Shown one piece after another: positions 1-7,183 of a DNA stretch of 20,031 nt. A model generated the notes under the pieces. It did not search any database and was not told the origin of the DNA. It worked only from the letters and a program-made list of their open reading frames with translations. Every line of letters starts with the position of its first letter. Position 1 is the stretch's first letter. The stretch comes from JAEZFI01 sp044508215 (lineage in GTDB: Bacteria; Actinomycetota; Acidimicrobiia; Acidimicrobiales; Microtrichaceae), in the NCBI GenBank assembly GCA_044508215.1, contig JBIQID010000050.1, positions 1 through 20,031 of the forward strand. The letters run 5' to 3'. Both the position numbers and the translations under genes were made by a program.

Positions 1-711
1 TTCTTCGGCGAGTACCGCGGCCACGGCCACCCGCACGAGTCGGGCCCCCGCATCACCATCCCGCTGATGATCCTCGCCGTGCTCGGCGCGATCGCCGGCA
101 TCGCCAACCTCCCCGGGGAGATCCTCGGCATCAAGATCCCCGACGGCCTCGCCCACCGCCTCCAGCACTACGTCGAGCCGGTCGGCGCCTTCTTCCCCGG
201 CCACGACCAGGGCTTCGTCCACGCCGGCTTCAACGTGGGCCTCGCCGGGCTGTCGCTGCTCGTCGCCCTCGCCGGCGTGGGGGTGGCCTGGGCGTTCTAC
301 GCCCGTGGGGCGTTCTCCTGGATGGCCGGCCTGTCCGAGCGGAACAAGCTCGCCGGCTGGTTCAAGCGCCTCCTCGAGAACAAGTACTACCTCGACCGCC
401 TGTACACCGACATCATCGTCGGCGCCATCAAACGGCCGATCGCCGCAGCGGCCAACTGGACCAACCAGCACGTGCTGGACGCCGTCGTGAACGGCGTGGG
501 TCGCGGCACCGTGGGCGCCGGCCGGTGGGTCTACACGCGGATCGATCAGACGGTCGTCGACGGTGTCGTGAACGGCACCGCGGCGGTGAGCTCTGCGTCC
601 GGTGGCGGCTTGCGCAAGCTGCAGACCGGTCGCGTCCAGCAGTACGCAGTGCTGTTCTTCGCTGGAGCAGCACTGCTCGCCGGCGTGCTCGTCGTGGCGA
701 TCGGGAGCTGA
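1..711 (+). CDS. nuoL: NADH-quinone oxidoreductase subunit L, C-terminal part
   Basis: Partial: the frame is open from the first base of the window and gives the last 236 residues. NuoL is the distal proton-pumping, antiporter-like membrane subunit of respiratory complex I. The visible part holds two hydrophobic helices near residues 22-40 and 76-98. A longer amphipathic stretch follows, with the NuoL-typical motif ENKYYLDRLYTDII near residue 127, and a final transmembrane helix ends the protein. This matches the C-terminal end of NuoL, where the lateral helix runs along the membrane arm. The product assignment rests on this tail and on the nuoM and nuoN genes that follow in canonical order. 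The stop TGA is at 709-711, 65 bp before the nuoM start. The catalytic antiporter core lies outside the window. Confidence 0.95.
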   Translation, partial: FFGEYRGHGHPHESGPRITIPLMILAVLGAIAGIANLPGEILGIKIPDGLAHRLQHYVEPVGAFFPGHDQGFVHAGFNVGLAGLSLLVALAGVGVAWAFYARGAFSWMAGLSERNKLAGWFKRLLENKYYLDRLYTDIIVGAIKRPIAAAANWTNQHVLDAVVNGVGRGTVGAGRWVYTRIDQTVVDGVVNGTAAVSSASGGGLRKLQTGRVQQYAVLFFAGAALLAGVLVVAIGS

Positions 712-776
712 GCGGACATGGCCCAGCACACACCAGAGGACCTCCGCTCGGGGACACCAGGGAGAAACGGACACAG

Positions 777-2336
777 ATGAACAGCGCACACAACTGGTTG
801 CTGCCACTGATCACCTTCGTGCCCCTCGCGGGTGCGGCGGTGATGCTCGTGATCCCGAAGCAGCAGGAGAACCTCCACAAGGGCCTGGCCCTCGTGACCT
901 CGCTCGTGGCCTTCGGCCTCGGCATCTACCTGCTGACGCTCTTCGACATCGACAACGGCAAGTCGCTGCAGTTCGTCGTCGACAAGAGCTGGATCGACGT
1001 GATCAACAGCCGCTTCATCATGGGCATCGACGGGCTGTCGCTGCCGCTGATGGGCCTGACGCTGTTCATCATGCCGCTCGTCTTCATCTACAGCTGGAAC
1101 CACATCCCCGACCCGGGCAACGCGAAGGCGTACCTGATCCTGATGCTGGTGCTCCAGACCGGCATGATCGGTTCGTTCACCGCCCAGGACCTGATCCTCT
1201 TCTTCGTCTTCTTCGAGGTCGTCCTGGTCCCGATGTACTTCATGATCGGGATCTGGGGTGGCGAGCAGCGCCAGTACGCAGCGATCAAGTTCTTCCTCTA
1301 CACGCTGTTCGGCTCCGCGCTGATGATCGTCGCCTTCCTCTCGCTGTACTTCCTCGTGAAGGACCCGGCCACGGGTGAGGCGCTCCGGACCTTCGACATG
1401 CGCCTGCTCACCGAGGCGGGAGGCGCCGGCATCGCCCGGACCACCGCCATCCTGATCTTCGGCGGCATGTTCATGGGCTTCGGCATCAAGGTGCCGATGT
1501 TCCCGTTCCACACCTGGCTGCCGGACGCACACACCCAGGCGCCCACGCAGGGCTCGGTGATCCTGGCCGCCGTCCTCCTGAAGCTCGGCACCTACGGCTT
1601 CGTCCGCATCGCCCTGCCGATGCTGCCGGTCGCCGCCCGCTGGTGGGCGCCGATCATCGCCGTGCTCGCCACGATCGGCATCATCTACGGCGCCCTCGGC
1701 TGCCTCGCCCAGACCGACATGAAGCGGCTCATCGCGTTCTCCTCGGTGGCGCACATGGGCTTCGTGATGCTCGGCATCGCGACGCTCACCGACTACGGCA
1801 TCAACGCCGCGGTCTTCGGGATGGTCGCCCACGGCCTCATCACCGGCATGCTCTTCTTCGTCGCCGGCTCGATGAAGGACCGCTACCACACCCTCGAGAT
1901 CAAGCGCCTCGGCGGCCTCCTGGTGTCGGCCCCCAAGCTGGGCTGGATCCTCGGGTTCAGCGCCATGGCGTCGCTCGGCCTGCCCGGCCTCGCCGGGTTC
2001 TGGGGCGAGTTCCCCGCCATCCTCGCGGCCTACCAGCCCGCCGACGGCCTTCACCTCGGGCTGTTCCGCACGTGCATGGTGATCGCAGCGCTCGGCACGG
2101 TCTTCGCCGCCGGCTACCTGCTCTGGATGTTCCAGCGGACGTCCTTCGGCACGCCGAAGGAGGAGTTCGTCGACGACCCGCACATCCACGACGTGCACTT
2201 CAACGAGTGGGTCGCCTGGGCGCCGATGCTCGCCGGCATCGTGCTCTTCGGGTTCGTCCCGGGCCTCCTCTTCCAGATCAGCAACCCGGCCGCCACCTAC
2301 ATCGCGAACGCCGCCCAGGCGGTCGTGGGAGGCTGA
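777..2336 (+). CDS. nuoM: NADH-quinone oxidoreductase subunit M
   Basis: 519 aa, a usual length for NuoM, one of the three antiporter-like proton-pumping subunits of complex I in the cytoplasmic membrane. It is polytopic with about 14 helices. The conserved glutamate helix reads LILFFVFFEVVLVPMYFMIG. The classic proton-channel block GFGIKVPMFPFHTWLPDAHT is followed by APTQGSVILAAVLLKLGTYG, which contains conserved lysines. I chose the ATG at 777 because the canonical N-terminus (MNSAHNWLLPLITFVPL) begins there. A GGGAG at 760-764 lies 12 bases upstream. The open frame extends upstream to 525 but overlaps nuoL there and looks non-coding. The gene lies 65 bp after nuoL and 6 bp before nuoN, so co-transcription is very likely. 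Confidence 0.97.
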   Translation: MNSAHNWLLPLITFVPLAGAAVMLVIPKQQENLHKGLALVTSLVAFGLGIYLLTLFDIDNGKSLQFVVDKSWIDVINSRFIMGIDGLSLPLMGLTLFIMPLVFIYSWNHIPDPGNAKAYLILMLVLQTGMIGSFTAQDLILFFVFFEVVLVPMYFMIGIWGGEQRQYAAIKFFLYTLFGSALMIVAFLSLYFLVKDPATGEALRTFDMRLLTEAGGAGIARTTAILIFGGMFMGFGIKVPMFPFHTWLPDAHTQAPTQGSVILAAVLLKLGTYGFVRIALPMLPVAARWWAPIIAVLATIGIIYGALGCLAQTDMKRLIAFSSVAHMGFVMLGIATLTDYGINAAVFGMVAHGLITGMLFFVAGSMKDRYHTLEIKRLGGLLVSAPKLGWILGFSAMASLGLPGLAGFWGEFPAILAAYQPADGLHLGLFRTCMVIAALGTVFAAGYLLWMFQRTSFGTPKEEFVDDPHIHDVHFNEWVAWAPMLAGIVLFGFVPGLLFQISNPAATYIANAAQAVVGG

Positions 2337-2342
2337 TCGAAC

Positions 2343-3857
2343 GTGACGGGCCTCCTCCTCGCCGCCGCCAAGTGGGCCGACCAGCCGGTCCTCGACTGGC
2401 ACGCCCTCGCGCCCGAGGTGGTCCTCGCCGGCACGGTCGTGGCGCTCATCCTGCTGGACGTCGTGCTGCTCGAGCGGGCGAAGGCGCTGATCTCGGCGGT
2501 CGCCGGCATCGGCCTGCTCGCCTCCCTCATCCCGGTGATCACCCTGGCGATCTCCGACGACACCACCCGCGAGCTCTTCGGCGGCGCCTACGTGGTCGAC
2601 CGGCCCACCCTGCTCCTGAAGGCGATGTTCATCGTCACCGGCTACGTGGTGGTGCTGATGTCGACCAACTACGTCGCCGAGGGCGACTACTGGGAGTCGG
2701 AGTACTACACGCTGCTCGTCATGGCGATGGTGGGCATGACGGTGATGGCGTCGGCCCGCGACCTGATCACGATCTTCATCGCCTTCGAGCTGCTCTCGAT
2801 CCCGACCTACATGATGTCGGCGTGGCGCAAGGGTGACGTCCGCTCGAACGAGGCGGGCCTCAAGTACTTCCTCATGGGCGTCTTCGCCACGGGCGTGCTG
2901 CTCTACGGCATGTCGCTCCTGTACGGCGTGGGCGGTACCACCGACCTGGTGGGCATCGGCCAGCGGATCGCCGACGCGAACGGCGAGGTGGTCACGCTCG
3001 CCGTGGTGTTCACGGTGGTCGGGTTCGGCTTCAAGGTCTCGGCCGTCCCGTTCCACATGTGGGCGCCCGACACCTACGAGGGCGCACCCACGCCGGTCAC
3101 CGCCTTCCTGTCGGTGGCGTCGAAGGCGGGCGGTTTCGTGGCGCTGATCAACGTCGTCTACTTCTGCTTCGTCGAGGGCGCCGCGGCCGACCGGGGCGAC
3201 GTGCTCGTGCCGGCGATCTTCGTGCTCTCGGCGCTGTCGATGACGGTCGGCAACGTGATCGCCCTGCGCCAGTCGAACGTGGTCCGCATGCTCGCCTACT
3301 CCGGCATCGCGCAGGCCGGGTTCATCCTCGCCCCGTTCGCGGTGGCGGGGGAGCGTCCGGGCGAGTCGTACTCGTCGGTGATCGTCTACCTCGTGATCTA
3401 CGCGGCGATGAACCTCGGTGCGTTCGCTGTGGTGATCGCCGCCGCCCGCAAGACCCGGTCGGCCGAGATCGACTCGATGCGCGGCCTGTTCCAGTACGCG
3501 CCGGGCCTGACGCTCGCGATGACGATCTTCCTCTTCTCGCTGATGGGCATCCCGCCGCTCGGCGGCTGGTACGCCAAGTTCGGGATCTGGAAGGTCCTGG
3601 TCGACTCGAACACCGGCTACGGGTACGCCCTCGCCGTCCTGCTCGCCGTGAACACCGTGATCTCCGCCGCCTACTACCTGCGGGTGGCGAAGGCGATGTG
3701 GTTCGAGGACGCGCCCGACGGCGACGTCACCCCCGTGGTGCTGCCCGCCTCGCTGCGGTACGCCATGGCGATCTGCGTCATCGCGACGCTGGTCTTCGGC
3801 GTGCTGCCGAACCTGCTGTCGGAGGCCGCTTCGGTCGTCGCCGCCGTCGGCGTCTGA
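2343..3857 (+). CDS. nuoN: NADH-quinone oxidoreductase subunit N
   Basis: 504 aa with a GTG start 6 bp after the nuoM stop. NuoN is the third antiporter-like membrane subunit of complex I, closest to the quinone-binding side. Family hallmarks are visible: the glutamate helix DLITIFIAFELLSIPTYMMS and the channel block GFGFKVSAVPFHMWAPDTYE, followed by GAPTPVTAFLSVASKAGGF. Another conserved block is LRQSNVVRMLAYSGIAQAGF, and the GIPPLGGWYAKFGIWK motif occurs late in the protein. The N-terminus (MTGLLLAAAKWADQPVLDWHALAPEV) carries a short extra lead before the first helix, common in actinobacterial NuoN. The stop TGA at 3855-3857 is followed after a single CGG codon by the in-frame GTG of the next gene. 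Confidence 0.97.
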   Translation: MTGLLLAAAKWADQPVLDWHALAPEVVLAGTVVALILLDVVLLERAKALISAVAGIGLLASLIPVITLAISDDTTRELFGGAYVVDRPTLLLKAMFIVTGYVVVLMSTNYVAEGDYWESEYYTLLVMAMVGMTVMASARDLITIFIAFELLSIPTYMMSAWRKGDVRSNEAGLKYFLMGVFATGVLLYGMSLLYGVGGTTDLVGIGQRIADANGEVVTLAVVFTVVGFGFKVSAVPFHMWAPDTYEGAPTPVTAFLSVASKAGGFVALINVVYFCFVEGAAADRGDVLVPAIFVLSALSMTVGNVIALRQSNVVRMLAYSGIAQAGFILAPFAVAGERPGESYSSVIVYLVIYAAMNLGAFAVVIAAARKTRSAEIDSMRGLFQYAPGLTLAMTIFLFSLMGIPPLGGWYAKFGIWKVLVDSNTGYGYALAVLLAVNTVISAAYYLRVAKAMWFEDAPDGDVTPVVLPASLRYAMAICVIATLVFGVLPNLLSEAASVVAAVGV

Positions 3858-3860
3858 CGG

Positions 3861-4880
3861 GTGCGGCTGCGCTTCGACGAGTACCAGGACCGCTGCCTCT
3901 ACGACCCGGAGCACGGGTTCTACGCGACGAGTGCCGGAGCCGGCGCCCGTGGCGGTGACTTCCTGACCTCGCCCGAGGTGGGGCCCCTCTTCGGTGCAGT
4001 CCTCGCACGGTGGCTCGACGGGGTGTGGGACTCGCTCGGGACCCCCGACCACCTGGACGTCGTCGAGGTCGGCGGCGGGAGAGGGGTGCTCGCCGCCTCG
4101 ATCCTCCACGCGCGGCCTCGCTGCATCGACGCGATGCGCTACGTGATCGTCGAGCAGTCGGCGGCCCTGCGAGCGAGGGCGGCGGAGCAGCTGGGCGATC
4201 GCGTGGAGGTCATGGCCGCTCCGGACGCCGGACCGCTGCGGGGTGTGGTGCTCACGAACGAACTGCTCGACAACATCCCGGTCCGGATCGTGGAGCGACG
4301 GGACGGCGGCTGGTCCGAGGTCCACGTCGACATCGACGAGCACGGAGCGCGAGAGGCGCTCGTCCCGATCGATCCCGCCGAGGTGGGCCGCGTGGTCCCG
4401 GAAGTGGTGGTCCGCGCTGCCGAGCGGGCGGGCGACGGTCGCTACCCGATCCAGGAGCGCGCCGCCCGCTGGGTGGAGCGGACCCTCGATTCGATCAGTG
4501 AGGGGCGCCTGCTGTGCATCGACTACGGCGTGCGCACCACCGCCGAGCTCGCCGAGCGCACCTGGCTGCGCACCTATGCCGGCCACGACCGTGGTGACGA
4601 CCCCTACGACGACCCGATGGGCCGGGACATCACGGTGGACGTGGCCGTCGACCAGCTGCCTGGCCGGCCCGTGGTCCTGACCCAGGCAGAGCTTCTTCGA
4701 GTTTGGGGGATCGACGACCTGGTGGCCGAGGGGCAGGCGGTGTGGGAGGCCCGGGCACACATCGGTGACCTCGAGGCGCTGCGGGCCAGGAGTCGGATCA
4801 ACGAGGCGGCAGCGCTGACGGACCCCGACGGCCTCGGCGGCTTCCTCACGATGGAGTGGAGCACGGGCCCCGCCTCCTGA
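3861..4880 (+). CDS. SAM-dependent methyltransferase, MidA/NDUFAF7 family (COG1565)
   Basis: 339 aa. The family is class I SAM methyltransferases. The eukaryotic member NDUFAF7 dimethylates an arginine on the 49-kDa subunit (NDUFS2, NuoD in bacteria) and is needed for complex I assembly. Visible signatures in order: CLYDPEHGFY (12-21), GGDFLTSPEVGPLFG (31-45), SAM motif I VVEVGGGRGVLA (67-78), YVIVEQS (94-100), NELLDNIP (133-140), LCIDYG (218-223) and LRTYAGH (236-242), followed by DPMGRDITVDV. The length is slightly short for the family, mostly at the N-terminus. The start is forced: the same frame is closed by the nuoN stop two codons upstream, so GTG 3861 is the first possible start, and translation is probably coupled to nuoN. 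An assembly role here is inferred from family and position. Confidence 0.88.
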   Translation: MRLRFDEYQDRCLYDPEHGFYATSAGAGARGGDFLTSPEVGPLFGAVLARWLDGVWDSLGTPDHLDVVEVGGGRGVLAASILHARPRCIDAMRYVIVEQSAALRARAAEQLGDRVEVMAAPDAGPLRGVVLTNELLDNIPVRIVERRDGGWSEVHVDIDEHGAREALVPIDPAEVGRVVPEVVVRAAERAGDGRYPIQERAARWVERTLDSISEGRLLCIDYGVRTTAELAERTWLRTYAGHDRGDDPYDDPMGRDITVDVAVDQLPGRPVVLTQAELLRVWGIDDLVAEGQAVWEARAHIGDLEALRARSRINEAAALTDPDGLGGFLTMEWSTGPAS

Positions 4881-4899
4881 ACCCACCCTTCGCCCTCGC

Positions 4900-4945
4900 T
4901 CTGCTGTGCAGAACCGGCCCGATCGGGCCGGTGCTGCACAGCAGA
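4900..4945. terminator. Long hairpin between convergent genes, likely bidirectional terminator
   Basis: An outer 11-bp stem (4900-4910 with 4935-4945) encloses a 2x2 mismatch (4911-4912 against 4933-4934). Inside this is a perfect 20-base palindrome, accggcccgatcgggccggt (4913-4932). It sits in the 88-bp gap between the methyltransferase stop (4880) and the stop of the convergent ParA-like gene (4969). No T-tract follows on either strand, so it is not a textbook intrinsic terminator. The symmetry means it could act on both transcripts. Confidence 0.7.
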
Positions 4946-4968
4946 ACGGCCCAGAGGCAGGGGAGGGC

Positions 4969-5766
4969 TCAGACCCCGACCAGCTCCCAGAGCCGGGCGT
5001 ACAGCTGGTCGAGCACCTCGGCGACCCGACGGCCCTTCGACCCCATGTCGTGGATGGGGCGTCGCTGCGCGGCGGCCTCGGCCACCACCACGCGGTGAGG
5101 GATCGGCGGATCCCAGAGACTGGACGCCCCTACGGTGCGGGCGAGGGCCTCACGGTGCGCCTCCGCATCCGCCGACCGGGACGGGACCCGGTTGAGGACC
5201 ACGCCGGCCAGGTCGAGCTCGCCGTTGAACTTGGCCCACGTCGTCTCGATGAGGTCGGCCACCGGCGTGATGCCACGGAGACCGAGCGCCGTCGGCTCGG
5301 CCACGACGAGAGCACGGTCCGCTGCGGCGAGGCCGTTCGTGGTCAGGTCGCCGAGCGAGGGAGGGCAGTCGACGAGGACGACGCCGTAGCCCTTCGACAC
5401 ACCGGCGAGGGCGCGGCGCAGGCGCAGCTGCGGCTTGGTGCCGCCGAGCAGCTGCTCGACACCCCCGCGCAGGACCTCCAGCTGCTGGAGCGCCGGCGTC
5501 GCCGGCACCACGTCCACGAGGTGGTGCCACCGAGACGGAGTGATCGCCGAGGCAGCGCCTCCTCGACCGCCGGAGAGCACGTCGGTGACCGAGGTGCGCA
5601 GCTCCGTCGGATCGAGGCCGAGCACCCACGTCGCTGCTGCCTGCGGGTCGAGGTCCACCACGAGCACGCGATGCCCGGCGGCCATCGCCGCCGACGCCAG
5701 CCCGAGGGTCACGGTCGTCTTGCCGACGCCGCCCTTCTGGTTCACCACGCACACGACCTCTCCCAT
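4969..5766 (-). CDS. ParA/MinD-superfamily P-loop ATPase (orphan ParA-like)
   Basis: 265 aa. ParA-type ATPases dimerise on ATP, bind DNA non-specifically and position chromosomes, plasmids or large protein assemblies. Visible motifs: the deviant Walker A KGGVGKTT at residues 11-18 with both signature lysines (K11, K16), Walker A' VLVVDLDPQAA around 34-44, and Walker B VVLVDCPPSLGDLTTNGL around 129-146. There is no N-terminal helix-turn-helix, so it belongs to the small ParA type. Start ATG 5766 immediately precedes the first beta strand (MGEVVCVVNQ). No ParB, SMC or origin-region gene is beside it, so it is probably not the chromosomal parA. It is divergent from the M20 gene (123 bp between starts) and convergent with the methyltransferase. 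Its cargo cannot be told from the sequence. Confidence 0.88.
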   Translation of the reverse strand: MGEVVCVVNQKGGVGKTTVTLGLASAAMAAGHRVLVVDLDPQAAATWVLGLDPTELRTSVTDVLSGGRGGAASAITPSRWHHLVDVVPATPALQQLEVLRGGVEQLLGGTKPQLRLRRALAGVSKGYGVVLVDCPPSLGDLTTNGLAAADRALVVAEPTALGLRGITPVADLIETTWAKFNGELDLAGVVLNRVPSRSADAEAHREALARTVGASSLWDPPIPHRVVVAEAAAQRRPIHDMGSKGRRVAEVLDQLYARLWELVGV

Positions 5767-5774
5767 GACCGGAC

Positions 5775-5780
5775 ATCCTG
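5775..5780 (-). promoter_or_regulatory. Possible -10 element for the ParA-like gene
   Basis: CAGGAT on the minus strand has the key second-position A and sixth-position T of the TAnnnT type. It ends 8 bases before ATG 5766. The same spacing occurs at several other starts in this window, which suggests a leaderless or nearly leaderless mRNA. The first base is C instead of T and no clear -35 is seen, so support is modest. Confidence 0.35.
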
Positions 5781-5877
5781 CCCCGTCCGGGGGCGCCGCC
5801 GCGTCGAGCCGCTCACATCGAAGCTCCAGAGCACGTCGAGCGGCCCGGCAGCCGCCCGTCGGGTGCTCGGTGCGACG

Positions 5878-5883
5878 TAGGGT
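5878..5883 (+). promoter_or_regulatory. -10 element directly in front of the M20 peptidase start
   Basis: TAGGGT ends 6 bases before ATG 5890. A start site about 7 bases downstream of the hexamer would place the first transcribed base on the A of the start codon, which means a leaderless transcript. No Shine-Dalgarno sequence lies between the hexamer and the ATG. I see no convincing -35. Confidence 0.5.
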
Positions 5884-5889
5884 GCCGCC

Positions 5890-7104
5890 ATGGCGCCCGT
5901 CCCAGTCGTCACCGCCGATCTGCTCCAGGAAGCCGAGGGGCTCGCCGACCTGATGGTCGAGCTCCGCCGTGACCTCCACCGGAACCCCGAGCTGGGGCTG
6001 CAGAACCCGCGCACCCAGCAACAGATCCTCGACGCGCTCGAACCGCTGGGCCTCGAGGTCACGACCGGTGACGGGCTCACGTCGGTCGCCGCGACGCTCG
6101 AGGGCGGACAGCCGGGCCCGGCCATGGTGCTCCGCGCCGACACCGACGCGCTGCCGATGGACGAAGACCACGACTGGGAGCACCGCTCCACCGAGGCGGG
6201 CCGGGCGCACCTGTGCGGCCACGACGCGCACGTGGCGATGTTGGTGGGCGCCGCGCACCTCCTGGCGGCCCGGCGCGACGAGCTGCGGGGGACCGTCCGC
6301 CTGGCGTTCCAGCCGGGGGAGGAGGGCTCCGGCGGCATGCGGGTGATGCTGGACGAGGGGCTCCTCGACGTCGGCGGGGGCGAACCGGAGATGGCCTTCG
6401 CCATCCACGTCACGCCGAACCTCCCGCTCGGCTACCTCGGGGGGCGTGCCGGCCCGCTGATGGCCGCCACCGACGACTTCCGAGTGGTCGTCCGCGGGCG
6501 GGGTGGGCACGCATCCCAGCCGCACCTGGCGAACGATCCGGTGCCGGTCGCCGCCGAGATGGTCACCGCCCTGCAGACCCTCGTCACCCGGCACATCGAC
6601 GCGTTCGACCCGGCCGTGGTCACGGTGGGCCGTCTCGCCGCCGGCTCCACCTCGAACGTGATCCCCGAGTCCGCCGAGCTGGAGGGCACGATCCGGACCG
6701 TGTCGGAGCGGACCCGCGCCACGGTGCGGCAGGGCTTCACCCGGGTGGTCGAGGGCATCGCTGCGGCCCACGACTGCGAGGTGGAGATCGACCTTGTCGA
6801 GAACTACCCCGTGACCGTCAACGACAGGGGCGTGTACGACCACGCGGTCGCCATGGTCGAACAGCTGCTGGGAGAGCACACGTTCTTCCCATTCCCCAGC
6901 CCGGTGATGGGCGCCGAGGACGTCAGCTACCTCTTCCAGCGGGTGCCGGGCGCGATGGTGTTCCTCGGCGTCTGCCCCGACGACATCGCGGACTCGTTGA
7001 GCGCACCGTCGTGCCACTCGAACCGGATGCGCCTGAACGAGGCAGCCCTGCCCACCGGAGCGGCGCTGCACGCAGCGATGGCGCTGACCTGGGCCGACCG
7101 CTGA
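5890..7104 (+). CDS. M20D-family metallo-amidohydrolase (hippurate / IAA-amino-acid hydrolase-like)
   Basis: 404 aa, the usual family length. M20D enzymes are cytoplasmic binuclear metal hydrolases that cleave N-acyl amino acids and related amides. Visible motifs: LRRDLHRNPELGLQN near residue 26, RADTDALPM (82-90), CGHDAHVAML (109-118, with Cys and His metal ligands), FQPGEEGSGG with the catalytic and ligand glutamates E144/E145, GRGGHASQPH starting the dimerisation domain, MGAEDVSYLF, and a late CHSNRM whose His (about 376) is the expected last ligand. That last segment departs from the common HHSPxFDxDE form, so the substrate may differ. The start is supported by the -10 element just upstream. 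A small hairpin follows the stop. The true substrate cannot be read from sequence. Confidence 0.92.
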   Translation: MAPVPVVTADLLQEAEGLADLMVELRRDLHRNPELGLQNPRTQQQILDALEPLGLEVTTGDGLTSVAATLEGGQPGPAMVLRADTDALPMDEDHDWEHRSTEAGRAHLCGHDAHVAMLVGAAHLLAARRDELRGTVRLAFQPGEEGSGGMRVMLDEGLLDVGGGEPEMAFAIHVTPNLPLGYLGGRAGPLMAATDDFRVVVRGRGGHASQPHLANDPVPVAAEMVTALQTLVTRHIDAFDPAVVTVGRLAAGSTSNVIPESAELEGTIRTVSERTRATVRQGFTRVVEGIAAAHDCEVEIDLVENYPVTVNDRGVYDHAVAMVEQLLGEHTFFPFPSPVMGAEDVSYLFQRVPGAMVFLGVCPDDIADSLSAPSCHSNRMRLNEAALPTGAALHAAMALTWADR

Positions 7105-7120
7105 CCGGCTCCCCCGACGT

Positions 7121-7139
7121 CCCGGCGGCCGTCGCCGGG
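7121..7139 (+). terminator. Small GC hairpin after the M20 gene
   Basis: A 7-bp stem, cccggcg (7121-7127) with cgccggg (7133-7139), and a 5-base loop lie 16 bases after the M20 stop and before the acsA promoter. There is no T-tract. It may be a weak terminator. Confidence 0.35.
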
Positions 7140-7147
7140 GGCAGCAC

Positions 7148-7153
7148 TAGATT
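7148..7153 (+). promoter_or_regulatory. Possible -10 element for acsA
   Basis: TAGATT lies 30 bases before ATG 7184. A start around 7160 would leave a short leader that contains the purine-rich ribosome site ggggggaagcg just ahead of the ATG. No clear -35 is seen, and read-through from the M20 gene is also possible. Confidence 0.4.
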
Positions 7154-7183
7154 CCGCGTGCAGCCACATCTCGGGGGGAAGCG

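Noticed and set aside
525..776. An 84-residue N-terminal extension of NuoM
   Set aside because: It overlaps nuoL and reads as Arg-rich non-membrane sequence; the standard NuoM N-terminus begins at 777.
546..4886. A 1446-codon open frame on the minus strand covering nuoM, nuoN and the methyltransferase
   Set aside because: It is a mirror of strong third-position GC bias in the plus-strand genes. Its translation is a repetitive His/Asp/Arg/Glu-rich string without domains, while the opposite strand encodes clear complex I subunits.
5767..7071. A long N-terminal extension of the ParA-like gene on the minus strand
   Set aside because: The frame stays open through the M20 gene by codon bias only. 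The ParA fold starts at the ATG at 5766, right before the first beta strand and Walker A motif.
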